A DNA stretch of 64,000 nucleotides from Charina bottae (Eukaryota > Chordata > Lepidosauria > Squamata > Charinaidae). Position numbers and translations under genes: made by a program. Location: NCBI GenBank assembly GCA_023362775.1, contig JALMGJ010000013.1, forward strand, positions 25,770,274 through 25,834,273, written 5' to 3'. Shown here in pieces: positions 45,421 to 57,403 of the stretch. How positions within the stretch are numbered: position 1 is the first letter of the stretch; the number at the start of each line of letters is the position of its first letter. The notes beneath the pieces were generated by a model, which saw only the letters and a list, made by a program, of their open reading frames with translations, ran no database searches and had not been told where the DNA came from.

Positions 45421-45545
45421 CCAGCTAATGTAGAGATAATTACCGCCTCTCAGCCAGGCCAAGGCAATTAAGTGGAGAGATTTGGGGGGCTCATTTGTTC
45501 AAAGATAAAACGCGTTAACACTCAATTAATTCCTTCAGATCCGGG
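45420..45545. promoter_or_regulatory. Candidate conserved noncoding element
   Basis: Unique DNA dense in homeodomain-type cores: GATAATTACCGCC, GGCAATTAAGTGG, TTTGTTCAAAGATAA (TCF/LEF-like CAAAG) and CTCAATTAATTCC. Its complexity contrasts with the AT palindrome that follows. No conservation data are available here. Confidence 0.3.
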
Positions 45546-45652
45546 GCTGATAAGGCAACGGGAAGTTACAGGGTGGCAATTAAACAAACAAGTCCATGTA
45601 CTTTGATTCGGGGTGGGGGGTGGGCGGGGTGGGGGCTGGAATCTGGAAGTAT

Positions 45653-45671
45653 CACACAGAGAGAGAGAATA

Positions 45672-45705
<34 letters not shown>

Positions 45706-45770
45706 TATATATTCATATATATTCATATATATATATATATATATATATTCATATTCTCTCTCTGTGATAT

Positions 45771-45832
<62 letters not shown>

Positions 45833-45848
45833 GAATATATATATATAC

Positions 45849-45894
<46 letters not shown>

Positions 45895-45896
45895 TA

Positions 45897-45930
<34 letters not shown>
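45653..45930. repeat. AT-rich palindrome and (AT)n/(ATAC)n repeat
   Basis: CACAGAGAGAGAGAATATGA at the left is matched by its complement TCATATTCTCTCTCTGTG at about 45749-45768, enclosing (AT)n with TATTCATA interruptions. The flank continues with (AC)n, more (AT)n and (ATAC)n to 45930. A purine-rich GGAAGG stretch follows to about 46035. Confidence 0.88.
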
Positions 45931-45932
<2 letters not shown>

Positions 45933-46731
45933 TATATTCACAGTGGTTCAGAGGGAAGGAAGGGAAAAGAAGGGAAGGAGGAAAGAGGAAAAAGAGGAAG
46001 GGGAAAAAGGAAGAAGAAGGAAAGGAGGGAGAGGAATTTTCCTCTCATCTCGTGGAAGGTCATTTCACAAGTGAGCTGCGAGCCTTCCTTTGGTCTGTTC
46101 CAGGTTGGGAGGACTGCGGGACATCCTCAGTTTAGGAGAAGGCGAGAAACCAGGGCCTCCTTTGTCTATTGTTGTATCATGTTATCCGTCTCCTTTTTGA
46201 CCTGCTGAGAATTAGAAATGGAGGCAGCTTCTTTGGAGACACGCTTGAGACTTTTTGACCCTGCTGGTCCTAACCAGATTTTGACTCCAAGTAAACATTT
46301 GGGCCCAGCAGTAAGAATGAGGTTTTGAGTGGTGTTTGAGATAGTATTTTCTTGCCGAAGTATATTACTGGGAGTGGAGGGGTGAGGAAGAGTTGCCTCT
46401 GCGTATTAAAGAAGAATAAGCAAATTGAGACAGGAAGAAGGGAACAGAGAAGGCGATAAATAAATCACAGGGAAATGTCGACACAGCAAAGGTGGAAGGT
46501 CTGTCCGCAGAGGCGGCTGGTCAAAAGCTGAAACTGAAAGCCACAACTTTACTTCTGTTTTGTACAAGGCTGGGAGCAAATGCAGAACATTCAGCTGTGT
46601 TCAGAATCAATGTAAAGCCCAAAATAATCTGTATAAGCTTCCCCTTCCTTTTAAGGAAGCTGGAGAATAATTAACTTTTAATATCAGCACAAACAGTATG
46701 ATTGGCCACCCAATCTCCCATTTGGTTAGAA

Positions 46732-46865
46732 CGGTGTTTCTCAACCTCGGCAACTCAAAGAGTTGTGGGCTTCAACTCCCAGAATTCCCTAGCCAGCTTA
46801 CTGGCTGGGGAATTCTGGGAGTTGAAGTCCACACCTCTTCGAGTTGCTAAGGTTGAGAAACATTG
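46732..46865. mobile_element. Palindromic hAT-type MITE, perfect duplication
   Basis: 134-bp copy with ends CGGTGTTTCTC and GAGAAACATTG. GGTTAGAA flanks it perfectly at 46724-46731 and 46866-46873. The arms have diverged slightly (CAACTCAAAGAG against CTCTTCGAGTTG). Confidence 0.9.
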
Positions 46866-46891
46866 GGTTAGAAAGCTTGGTTCTTCTAAAT

Positions 46892-47063
46892 CAGTGCTTC
46901 CGAAACGTTTTCCTTCATTACCCAAAACCGCTTATCAGAAAGTCCTTTTTACCCAATGTAGGTAAAACACTTTAAGTCAATTTAATGGGTTTGTGTGTCG
47001 TTACCCAATGAAAAACCACTTTTACCCAATTTTGGGTAATTTACCCAGGTTTGGGAAGCACTG
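46892..47063 (+). mobile_element. hAT-type MITE, TTTACCCAAT-rich
   Basis: 172-bp element from CAGTGCTTCCGAAACG to GGTTTGGGAAGCACTG. Flanking octamers TTCTAAAT and TTCTAAAG agree at 7 of 8. The interior repeats TACCCAAT and ATTGGGTAA segments. Confidence 0.82.
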
Positions 47064-47071
47064 TTCTAAAG

Positions 47072-48668
47072 GGAGGTATTTGGAATGCACACAGAACACA
47101 CCTCCCACTCCCTTGAAGAGGATGATAAATATATGAAATTTAAAAATAGGGTGAAAAGAGCAAAACTACTCTGTTCTTTTTGATACACGTTGTTCTACTC
47201 CCCCCCCCCCCACCATAATTTTTTAAAAATAAAATGTCTATTAATTTTGTCTCTTGGGAGTTAGGTCAAATGAACTGCAGCAGCGTCTTATTTCTTGCAA
47301 TTACTTTGAACTTGCCAACTGCTAAATACTGAGGGAAAAGATTTTCCGTGTTTTAAAACTTTAAAATGGCATCCTTGAAAGTGGAAAACACAATCCTCAG
47401 TAAAACGAATAGGGGTCCATTTATTCCAGCAAAGCTTATGCAAGAATAGTGCTGTGGTGGCAAGCTTCTTTATTTGAATGAGGCTTATATTGCAAATTTT
47501 CTGGCGGATAACACCCTTGAGGTAGCTGACAAATGATGCTGGAATTCCTTTGCACCAACATTTGGAGGGAATTTAGCAAACTGATTGCTGCAAAGGACCC
47601 AATGCAATGTTTGCTTAAAAAAAAGAGGAAATAACAAACCAGTGTCAATCCAGGCCGAAGGATCATCAAAGAATATTTTTAACTTGCGATCAGCAAAATC
47701 CCATTCATTTATTTTGCCTGGCTGTCAGGACTGGCGTACATGCATTAGTGCTTTCTCTGTTCCTTTGTTGCACTGTTAAATATTTATCAGACCCGTTTAT
47801 TTAGGAAGACAATCAGTGTCAGGATTCCTTTAGGAAAATAAACTCTCGCAAAGATGGATAGAACTGCAGTGAGAGAGAGAGAGAAAGGAGGGGTGGAAGA
47901 GAGAGAAAACACTACAAAGTGATTCCACCGAGCTGCATTCTTACAAGGAGACCTTTATTAATGTCGCAGGTGGAAACTGTAGGGATTTTTCTCTCTGTTT
48001 GCAACACTTTCCCTCTTGCAAAGCAGGGGAAAATAAAAGTGGCCTTCAGCTCATTTTGGAAAGGAAAGGAATGGAGAAGTAGGAGGTGAACCAAACAGGT
48101 ATCCCAGCGAATTAAAACACATTGGTCCTTGAGTGCGCTTTGCGGGTTCTCAGATTTTGGATGATTTTTCCCAGCAAGTGGGAGGAAAGTGACACCGTTC
48201 TCTCTCCCCCCACCCCCAACATACCCAATATTATTAATTACAACAGCTTACAGCGCTGGGTGCTCTCCAGATGCGATAATTCCAGCCAACATATTATTGG
48301 GAGCTAGACTGCTCACATCCAGGGAGGGCAGTTTTTTTTTTTTTAAAGAAGAATTAAAGCAATAACGAAAGCCAGTAATATTCATCGCTCATTTTCTATC
48401 TCATTTAGGGCAGAACTAGAAACTGCAAAAAAAAAAAAAAGGAGAGGGTTACCGGCTTCCCTCTCTCTAGCATCGGCTTGCTGAGAAACCCAATGAAAAA
48501 GGTGCCAGCTGAGAGTGTGCCTGCTGTGTCTCTCTCCGATTCCCTGTTCGGTCCTCTCTCCCACACCTTCAATTTCTCGTGGAAAAGCCAGCGGTGCCAG
48601 CTATTTCCCTCAGATCCAATCAAACTGCTCAGCCACCTATCAGTGCAGAAAGAGTTCATAATTATTTG
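47072..48668. other. Upstream unique DNA, no gene recognised
   Basis: Unique AT-rich DNA with short homopolymers. I see no repeat family and no convincing exon. Confidence 0.5.
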
Positions 48669-48676
48669 CCTTAAGA

Positions 48677-48920
48677 CAGGGGTGGGCAACGTCAGGCCCG
48701 CGGGCCGTATACGGCCCACAGGGCTCCCACCCGCAAACCCTGCCCCTTCCACACGATTGGCTCCCACCTGCAAACCCCACCCCTCAGTGCTTGTGATTGG
48801 CTCCTGCCCGCAAACTCCAGCCCCCGGTCCGTGGAAATCCCAGAAACCCCACCCCCCACCCTGGTCCCCAGTTATAAATATCCAAATGGCCCTTGGCAGA
48901 AAAAAGGTTCCCCAGCCCTG
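48677..48920 (-). mobile_element. hAT-type MITE (CAGGGGTGGG family), second copy
   Basis: 244-bp relative of 2623-2838 in opposite orientation, with ends CAGGGGTGGGCAACG and TTCCCCAGCCCTG. The perfect 8-bp target duplication CCTTAAGA is at 48669-48676 and 48921-48928. Open frames crossing it on both strands are artefacts. Confidence 0.88.
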
Positions 48921-50500
48921 CCTTAAGAAGAGGATGTTTGTTGTAACTTTGAAATATTCCCTCCTTCGGGTTTTCGTCCTTACACTTTTATTTAGAGTAG
49001 TTGATTTCGTTACGGCACTGCACCCACATAACTGGAATATTTTAGCATTTCCAGGCCAGGTTTTTTTTTTCGTGTCAGAAGCACCAAACAACAAAAGTTC
49101 CCTCACTTTCAGAAGGAGGATGCCTGTTATATTCTTGCATGAGTCAATGCTCTGGACTTACCTTCTTCCATTAATTCCCTGATCGATGATTTTTACAAGA
49201 TTTTCCTGAAAGCTGGTAAACGTTTCCTCTTATGCAATCAAAAAGTTGAGTTTTTTGTGTCTTGCCTCCGATTTCATTCTCATTTTTTTTTCAGTGTATT
49301 TTTCACTCATCAGAAGTGTTACTGGAGTGACAGATTTTATAGCTCCTGAGCTACATCATTCACAGGTTTTAATTCCAAATCTTTTCTCTGCTTTCTATTA
49401 CCTATATCTTTCCAGTTTTTCTTTGTTTTTTAAAAAAAGCCTGTTTCAGAACAGAAGTGGTTGATGTTTTTAATCCATATTTTCACATTTTGGACCATGT
49501 GCCCCACCATTTCTCCAAATCTAGCCCTTGGACCCCAGTAAAGATCCCCCTCTACTTTTTGTGATTTTGGGACATCATCCGAAGAGGGGAGGAAAAAACA
49601 CAGGAAATATGGTTTCTGTACATTTCAACAAAAGGACAAAAACGCCCCAGCTGTGTCGGATTCATCACTTGCTCCCTAATTGATAATAAGGTGGACAGAG
49701 TGTTGGAAATAGCAGATTTTTCTCTCCCATATGCCAAACAGCTCTGCCAAAAGGAGAAAAGGGGGTGGGGGAGAAAGCAGAAGAAACAAAATGGAACATT
49801 AAATCCAGGGCAGTTTGACATTTTGCCAACCTGTGAAACAGATCAGAGTTTGCAAATAGACAGAAAACAAGGAGGGGGTGGATTGTCGGCATAAAATGCT
49901 TCACCTGCAACCCTCAAGAGCACAGAGAAACTGCTTTGGATCCCTTTTCCCTTCTTGATCCAAGAAGGTGAGATTCTCGGAGACCATCGTTGCTGCTCCA
50001 GGGTGCAAATGAACGTGTCTGAATGTTGCTAGAAGGGAGAAAAACCACAGCCCTGCTTAAAAACCAACAGCCTTACAGTGAGCCAACGTGAGACAGACTT
50101 GAACTGCTGGCTTTCTACATGCAAGACACATTATCTATGCAAGGAGGTGTACCTTGGTCCCCGCCGCCCTCTGCCTGCAGTCTGAAGGAGACCGCTGAAA
50201 GACCACTTTCACACGTTATTCTTCTGAATCCACCAGCTAGCCCCCAAGATGCATTCAGTAGAATATACAGTAGAAGGGGCTCATTGAATAGACCAAGCTG
50301 AGTGGAAACCGTTAGATTTGCACAGAGAAGGTTGCACACCCATTTCTTCAGTAAAGATAAGGATGCTGGTAACAGGTCATAGGAAAGGGGAACCATGGCA
50401 TGACTTGGTCTCTGACAATTGTGTGTGGGGTGTGTATGGGGTGCATTAGAGGGTGTCCTTAATTCTTTATTGCAACCAGTGAAGCTGGATAACATAAAAC

Positions 50501-50606
50501 CAGTGTTTCTCAAACATGGCTACTTTAAGCTGTGTGGACTTCAACTCCCAGAATTCTGGGAGTTGAAGTCCACACAGCTTAAAGTGGCCAAGGTTGAGAA
50601 ACACTG
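50501..50606. mobile_element. Palindromic hAT-type MITE, short copy
   Basis: 106-bp copy lacking the CCAGCCAGC centre: the arms meet directly at CCCAGAATTCTGGG. Flanks are CATAAAAC and CATTAAAC (7 of 8). Confidence 0.88.
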
Positions 50607-51061
50607 CATTAAACTCTCTCTTTCCAGCCAAATTTCCCAGCAGGGATGTTTAGGTTCCCTTGGTTGTTTGTTTGTTTATTAGACTGATTTATATTGCTAC
50701 CCATCTCTCAATTGCTGATGTTATTTATTATCATATCAACAGGTTTACAAAGCCCTGGCTGGATACCTACCGCTGTGTATGAGCTGAGCCACCTGTCAAA
50801 CTGGCTTAACGCAGCTTCAGAAGAAGAGGCTCGATTTCGGTCTCCTTTTGAGAAGCCCCATCTACCAGATGTTGCATGAGAAACATGAAGTTTTGCCGTC
50901 ATGGCTGCCATCTTGGCTTTTTTGACCACACCCTGCAGACACCCCTGTAAAGATGGCAGTGCCCAGAGGCTTCTCGACTTCCCCAACTTAAAAAGAGGCA
51001 TTCTGCTTTTTTTCTCATGTAAGAAAGAATGCCTCTTTTAAGATGATGTTTTCTGTAACCA

Positions 51062-51225
51062 GTATTTTATTTTATTTTATTTTATTTTATTTTATTTTAT
51101 TTTATTTTATTTTATTTTATTTTATTATTTTATTATTTTATTTTATTTTATTTTATTTTATTTTATTTATTATTTATTTTATTTTATTATTTTATTTTTA
51201 TTGCATTGCATTGCATTGCATTGCG
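51062..51225. repeat. (TTTTA)n and (TTGCA)n pentanucleotide repeats
   Basis: About 140 bases of TTTTA with a few ATTATT interruptions, then (TTGCA)n. This is upstream of MEIS3. Confidence 0.9.
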
Positions 51226-54200
51226 CTATATTCTGTAAAGCTGTCTTTATGTGAAACTGACTGTAGCGCTCTTAATGGTTTAAAAGAAAGGAGAGAGGTA
51301 AAACCCTTTGAATTCAATAAACCGAAAAGTCATGAGAAAACCTGCTCCCCATTTCAGAAACACAATTTTTGTCTGAATGTGTATTTTATTCAACTCCCTG
51401 CCACTTGCTTTCTGCCAGGATGGTGCGCAGCTTTCAGAATCTTCCCCCAACATGGCCAAAGGCATCAGACTAGAGAAGGCTGGCTGAATCAATCGACAAA
51501 CTGAGCAACTAAAACTCACAGGATCAATTAACATTTCTTTAATTGAGTGACAGCTCTAGAAAGTGGAGACTGATTTATAGGTTGCTTGGAAGCAATTCAT
51601 CACCATCGCCTTTTGCAATGGGGCAATATTATAATTTCCCTATAATAAACTCGCAATAAATACTGCACAGTGACAGTGCAATTGTCTTAGGCCTCCCCAG
51701 AAGTAAGAATCAGCGGAAAGTTTCAGGAGCTATGTGCTTGCTTGAGTGTAAATGCCGGCAGCGAAAAGGTGCTAAGAGACTCCTGATTTTTAGAATCCGA
51801 TGGGCAAAACTGTCAGTTCTGGCTGCAAGAATTGAAACTACCACTAGTTGGCAGCAAAGGTACCTAGAAAAATACATCCTGCCATCTAGTGGCTGGCTGG
51901 AGTTTTGCAGTAGAGATCCAATCATCTTACCAATGAGACTTCTAAGTGGATAAGGAATTAGAAGAAAAATATCTATCCCTACCAGGAGATCTTTTTTAAA
52001 AATCAAGAACAAGAAATACGCCTTCACCTATCCCTTTGCCTTTTGCTCCACTGGAGAGAACTTTCCATCAGAGCAACTCATCATTCCTTCCAGACCCTTA
52101 TCCAAACCCCAATCCTCTTACTTTGTGGCTTGTTTATTGTACCCTTGGCCACGCAGCAAAAGTGTCCTGCTCATAATGATTCATATGGAAAAAGTCCGTC
52201 ACCTGATCAGGGTGGAATGCAAAAGTCCAAACATATCAAATAAGTTTTCTTTTTTAAAGAAAGCGGGAGGATTATTAAGCAGAATTCAAAGTTGGCAAAG
52301 GTGCATTGCTTTGTCAGGCTCCCTAGCCTTATTCCCCCTTAAGTCAGCTTTAGCTAGTTCAGCTCCTATAATAATCATAATAAAAGAGCTTTGGAATTGC
52401 CTAGCTGGAGTTAGCTCCCATTCCCACTGCCTGCCAGTTGAAGGATGCTTCCCTGGATCTATTAATAACATAGTTAGCAGGAACGGCTATCCATCACTGT
52501 GATTGATTTATTATTAAGTAAGAGGGCCGTTGAGATGGATTGTGAAAATTACCCACCTGCCAATACAGTCTACTGGCTTGGATTCCGGTCTTCCTTATAG
52601 AGGTTTTACTATGCAGAGATTCTCATTACTCCAAGAGAGTTACTATAGGGATTTTGGGGCGGGGGACAGGGGGGGGGGAGAGGCAAGAGACCTAGATGTG
52701 CTGGTCCTGTAAAGTAGCTCTGATGAAGGAGGGGGTGATCCATTTCTTTCTTTCCCTGTCCTGGTGCCCCCTAAGTCTGGGAACATTCGTGAAATGAAAG
52801 TAGATAAAAATTAAGATGTGTCGCTAGGCTATTTATAAAAATGGATAGAACAGATAAAATAGCATAAGGAGCAGGTCTGCTGCTGCTCGGTCGCCATCTT
52901 GGCTCCGCCTCCTGGGAACATTAGCGGCCCTCCCTTGTTTGTGACCCAGGGAGATGATGAGATGGCCACCCAGAGAGGACCACCGAGAGCTGCCATCAAG
53001 TTGAATTGCTGACTGCGACAGGAGGGGCAAATTGTGAAACGCACGGACGAGAGGAAGTGATCTTATTAACGGATCTTAATTATCGAAACTAAATCTCAAT
53101 GCTTATTCAATTAAGCTAAATTCAAATCCAATTTTTATCAGGGTCCAGCAGACGTTTGGGAGAGTGGCCCCAGCATACAACCTACAGGCAAAGGTAGGTT
53201 GACCTTCAGCCTGAAAATAAAACGTTGGTCTGTTACAAAGTCTGTGACCAGGAGTACCGGAGATGGATTTCCACCTTGTGCTCTGTAGCCCTGACGGCTT
53301 CAAAAAAGGCAGCCTCCAATGCATCCCTAAGGATAATGGGTGAGAGATATCTCAACAGGTTCCAGCTCTGCTCCTTGCCATACCTGAACCCCTGATGACG
53401 CTCACCCTCCCTCCTCCCCTCGGTGAATCATAGAGTTGATTCAGAGTTGGAAGTGGCAATAGAGGCCCTGGAGCCCAGCGCAGGGATCCAGATGGCAGCA
53501 TGACCAATGGCTGCCCAACCTCTACTTGACTGCAGCCAACCAAGAGGAGCCCAATACCACCTCAGGAAATTCTTTTGATGGACAAATTACTTGGACCATT
53601 AGGAAAGGTTCTTGACATTCCACAGGAATCTGCTTTCCTGGAACAAATCCATAATCTTATGGGCTGGGGAACCATAAGATCTTAAGGGCTGTCATGGCCC
53701 TATCTCCATCTTCTCTTGTCGAGGCTAAATTTACCCTCATTGGACAGAACCCTCTTTGTCTTCTTTGTTGCCCTTCTCAGGACTCATCCCAGCTTGTCTT
53801 AATCCTCCATGGGTCGTCCACAACTGGCTACAGTTCTCAAGGCCCGACCAACACAGAACAGAGTCTCATCTCCCTCTTGAGCTGAGCCAACGATTGAGCT
53901 GGGTAAAAATCCCATATCGATTCTCTCCAGCGGACAGGCTCCCTGCTCCCACCAGACTGGATCAGTAACCAAGCCTGTGGTTTCCTTCTGCGTGAATCCT
54001 TGTGCAAACGGAGCTGAGTCGCCACTTTCAAAGGAAATATCTCATTACGAGCCTTAAGATCGATACACTAATTAGGAACCAGTGGAACCCGTGGAAGGTG
54101 TTCATTGCAATTTAATGACAATCGATACATCCCCAATACCTAGAGGTGAAGGGTGTGTTTCCAAAGAGATTAACACCACGTCAAAAGAGCCGCCGAAGTC

Positions 54201-54468
54201 AAGGGCAATCGCTTTCCCAAGGGACCTACTAAGCACTCCGAAATCAGTCTGCCACAATGGCACAGGTGATTTTTAAAAAAAACTTTACTGATGTGGCAAA
54301 AGTATGTTGTTAGGTTTTTAAAATTAATTTTAGACTGTTCTTTAACTGATGATGATCAGGGCAATGGAAAACAAACAAACAAACAAAAAATCATAATGAA
54401 AAGTTAGTCCTTCCAGATTCCCATTTGGTAAGGGTACATCAGAAGAATATGATGGGTATGCATACATA
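51226..54468. other. Upstream unique DNA, possible regulatory islands
   Basis: Largely free of recognisable mobile elements for over 3 kb, unlike its surroundings. AT-rich islands at 51520-51710, 53050-53120 (TTATTAACGGATCTTAATTA and a CAATTAAGC) and 54050-54130 (two ATCGATACA-type motifs) may be regulatory. No exon recognised on either strand. Confidence 0.45.
51544..51553 (+). promoter_or_regulatory. Candidate PBX/MEIS composite site
   Basis: TGAGTGACAG fits TGANTGACAG, within an AT-rich unique stretch (51520-51710) that also has several TTTAAT- and AATTA-type cores. It is far upstream of MEIS3, so a link to the gene is speculative. Confidence 0.28.
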
Positions 54469-54848
54469 CAGGTAACAACCACAATTGAGACCGAATCGGT
54501 TGATAAGCAAAGTGGTCCTTAAGCGAATCCGACCCAATTTTACGACCTTTTTTGCGGCAGGTGGGTGTTAAGTAAACCACGTGGTTGTTAAGTGAATCAC
54601 GTGGTTCCCCATTGATTTTGCTTGCCAGAAGCCGGCTGGGAAGGTTGAAAATGGGGATCACGTGACCACGGGACACTGCGATGGTCATAAATGCAAACTG
54701 GTTGCCAGGGGCCCAAATCATGATCACGTGACTGGGGGGGGCACTGCAACAGTCGTAAGTGTGAGGACCGGTTGTAAGTCATTTTTTTCAGCACTGTCGT
54801 AAGTCCGAACCATCACTAAACGAATGGTTGTTAAGCGAGGACTACCTG
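54469..54848. mobile_element. Mariner-like MITE
   Basis: TA|CAGGTAACAACCACAATTG at the left, lacking part of the usual terminus, and TTAAGCGAGGACTACCTG|TA at the right. Internal motifs are as in 36379-36765. Confidence 0.75.
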
Positions 54849-55057
54849 TACAATTAAGCCAAACATCAGCAGGAGTGTGGTAGCATCTTTTACAACTAAC
54901 ACATTTTCTTCAAAGGTAGAAGTTTTCATGAGCTTTGTTAGTATGTTTGGCTACCATAGACTAACCTGGTTCTCCTCCTACCGTGTCTACAATTAAGCTA
55001 GTAATTTTAAAACTGTGCCATGAAGTATGTGGCTAGTGATGGATCTCACTGCAATGT

Positions 55058-55097
55058 CCCTAACCCTAACCCTAACCCTAACCCTAACCCTAACCCT
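55058..55097. repeat. Interstitial telomeric repeat
   Basis: Six perfect CCCTAA units plus CCCT, the vertebrate telomere repeat in C-strand orientation, within ordinary unique DNA. A minus-strand frame reading LGLGLG is repeat translation. Confidence 0.93.
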
Positions 55098-55569
55098 GTT
55101 AATAGCCAATCATGTCCATACAAGCATTGTAAACCAACAGAGGCAGAGTGTTTGGTTAACCCAGGTTTCAAGTACCGTGTGAACGCAGCCATCAGCCACG
55201 TGTATTTTAGCCACGTGTTCCCTTCACAAGTCAAGGGGTTCTGTGAAAACCTTCGAAAATGGGGTTAATGAAATAAATGCTCATTCTGTTCAATCGCAGG
55301 GGTGGGAACGTGGGGCAGAGCAACAGAGAGCAAGTGAAGGAAGAGCAGGGACGAAAATCTTGAAAGGCGATGGAAGTCCAAAAAGTCAAGATGGCGGCCC
55401 TGACCTCCTGTGGGCTCGAAGCCTCACCCTTCTTCGTGGGCATCGTTACACAGATTAGAAGGGGCGTGGCTCCGGTCGCAGCCGCCCTCTTGACTTTTTT
55501 GACCCCCTCCCTGCAGATGCCCCTGGAGTGACGGCCAAACCCCGTTCTCTATTTTTGCCGGGCAAAGCT

Positions 55570-55760
55570 TGGCAGGGGAAGGGTTAAAGTAGGATTTAAT
55601 CAACAGTCACTAATTAATCCCTTGGATGACATTAGATTGTGGGCTACATTGCTGGAGGGGGGGGGGGGGAGTTTAATTCACTCTGGTGATTTCTCCAGAG
55701 ACGTGTGTGCTTTTGTGGTAGACAACATTCATAAATCACCATTTAAGGGATGGGGGGGGG
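55570..55760. promoter_or_regulatory. Candidate conserved noncoding element
   Basis: Unique DNA with GATTTAATCAACAG, CACTAATTAATCCC, GTTTAATTCACTC and CATAAATCACCATTTAAGGG around G-rich runs. This is a pattern often seen in developmental enhancers; it is judged by sequence only. Confidence 0.27.
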
Positions 55761-56263
55761 ATGCAGGAGGGGGCCGGGTGGGGGGAGGGGGCTGGGTGTC
55801 AGCAAGTCTGACAAGCTGAGCTAGTTGCTTGGTTGCAAACATGCACCGCTGGGTGTTCCCAGTTTTCGGGGGGGGGGGGGGGTATTTAATCCAGGAAAGG
55901 TTTGTTGATGGGCTCAACCTGGGGGGGGGGGGGAGGTCTGCAGGGTATGATCAGAAACATCAGGATGGCAGCGGTGTGATCAACGCTCTGCCCGTTTTTA
56001 GGTGCGACACCTAAGAAATAGGTGGAGCTTCAATTGCACTGCCCCAGAATCGGGGGGGGGGGTTGGAGGGGACCTTGGAGTATTCCTGCTCAACCCCCTG
56101 CCCAATGCAGGGATCCTCAAACCATCCCAGACAAATGGCTGCCCAAGCTTTTCTTGAAACCCTCCAGCGATGGAGTCTCCGTGACTTCAGGGGGCTGGCT
56201 GGTCCTAGCTCTCACAGTCAGGAAATTCCTTCTTATTTCAAGTTTGGATTTCTCTCTCTAGAG

Positions 56264-56736
56264 CAGTGCTTTCCAAACTGCCGCTGTTGGTGACACACCA
56301 ATGGTGGCAGCGGCGGCAGCGTGGGGACGCACACGGGGGCGGGGGGCATGCACGGCGGTGGCACGTGGGGGCGCGCGGCAGCGGCAGCGTGCACGGCGGC
56401 GGCCTCGCTAAAACGCGGAAGCGCTGAGGGCGCGCTGCTACCGTCGTCGCTGCCACTGCCGTGCACATCGCCACCACCACGCGTGCCGCCGTGCACACCA
56501 CCGCTCCCGGGTTGTTTCACGACACACTAAACTGTGTGTCGCGACACTTTAGTGTGTCGCGACAAAACGCGGAAGTGCTGGTGGCGCGTCACCGCTGCCC
56601 CTGCGGTGGTGTGCACGGCAGCAGTGGCGACGGCAGCGGCGTGACATCAGCGCTTCCGAGTTTTAGCGTGAAACACGAGGCCACCGCCACTGCCACCATT
56701 GGTGTGTCGCCAACGGCGGGACTTTGGAAAGCACTG
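56264..56736. mobile_element. Large GC-rich palindromic MITE
   Basis: 473-bp inverted-repeat element, from CAGTGCTTTCCAAACTGCCG to GGCGGGACTTTGGAAAGCACTG. The arms are rich in CpG and GCGGC/GCACGGCGG motifs, and the centre has TGTGTCGCGACACTTTAGTG. The ends look hAT-like, but the flanks CTCTAGAG and CTTCCAAA do not form a convincing duplication. Open frames across it encode Ala/His/Pro-rich artefacts. Confidence 0.7.
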
Positions 56737-57013
56737 CTTCCAAAGCACTGAGCTTCCACTCAGTGGTTCTCAGGAGCCTTGGAGAATAAATCCACTCCTT
56801 CTTCCCTGTGACATCCTTTCATGCAGTGTTTCTCAGCCTTGGCAACATGAAGATGTGTGGACTTCAACTCCCAGAATTCCCCAGCCAGCATGCATTGAAA
56901 GTCCTACCATCGATTCCTTTAAAACAGTTATTCCTGACTTTTTTGAACAAATCTAATTAATATTCCATCATAAGCCAAGCGCAGATTTCCTATTAACATT
57001 TAAAATCAACATA

Positions 57014-57403
57014 CAGGTAGTTCTCACTTAACGACCACAATTGAGACTGGCATTTCAGTTGCTAAGCAAAGCGGTCATTAAGCGAATCCAACCCGATTTT
57101 ACCTTTTTTGCGGCATCATTAAGCAAATCACCATGGTCATTAAGCAAACCACATGGTTGTTAAGTAAATCACATGGTTCCCCATTGATTTTGCTTGCTAG
57201 AAGCCGGCCAGGAAGGTCAAAGATGGCGATCACATCACCACAGGATGCTGTGATGGTCATAAATGTGAACCAGTTGCCAAGTGCCCAAATCGTCACGTGA
57301 CTGTGGGGATGCTGCGATGGTTGTAAGTGTGAGCACCGGTTGTAAATCAGTTTTTTCAGCACTGTCGTAAGTCTGAACCATCACTAAACGAATGGTCCTT
57401 AAG
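57014..57403. mobile_element. Mariner-like MITE, lacking 3' terminus
   Basis: TA|CAGGTAGTTCTCACTTAAC at the left and the family body through AACGAATGGTCCTTAAG; the right inverted end is lost. A (GT)n run follows at about 57416. Confidence 0.72.

Noticed and set aside
45596..46135. 179-codon frame rich in Ile and Tyr
   Set aside because: Pure translation of (AT)n and (ATAC)n repeats.
48405..49182. Overlapping frames of about 234 codons on both strands
   Set aside because: Both read through the hAT MITE at 48677-48920 and lack any known domain.
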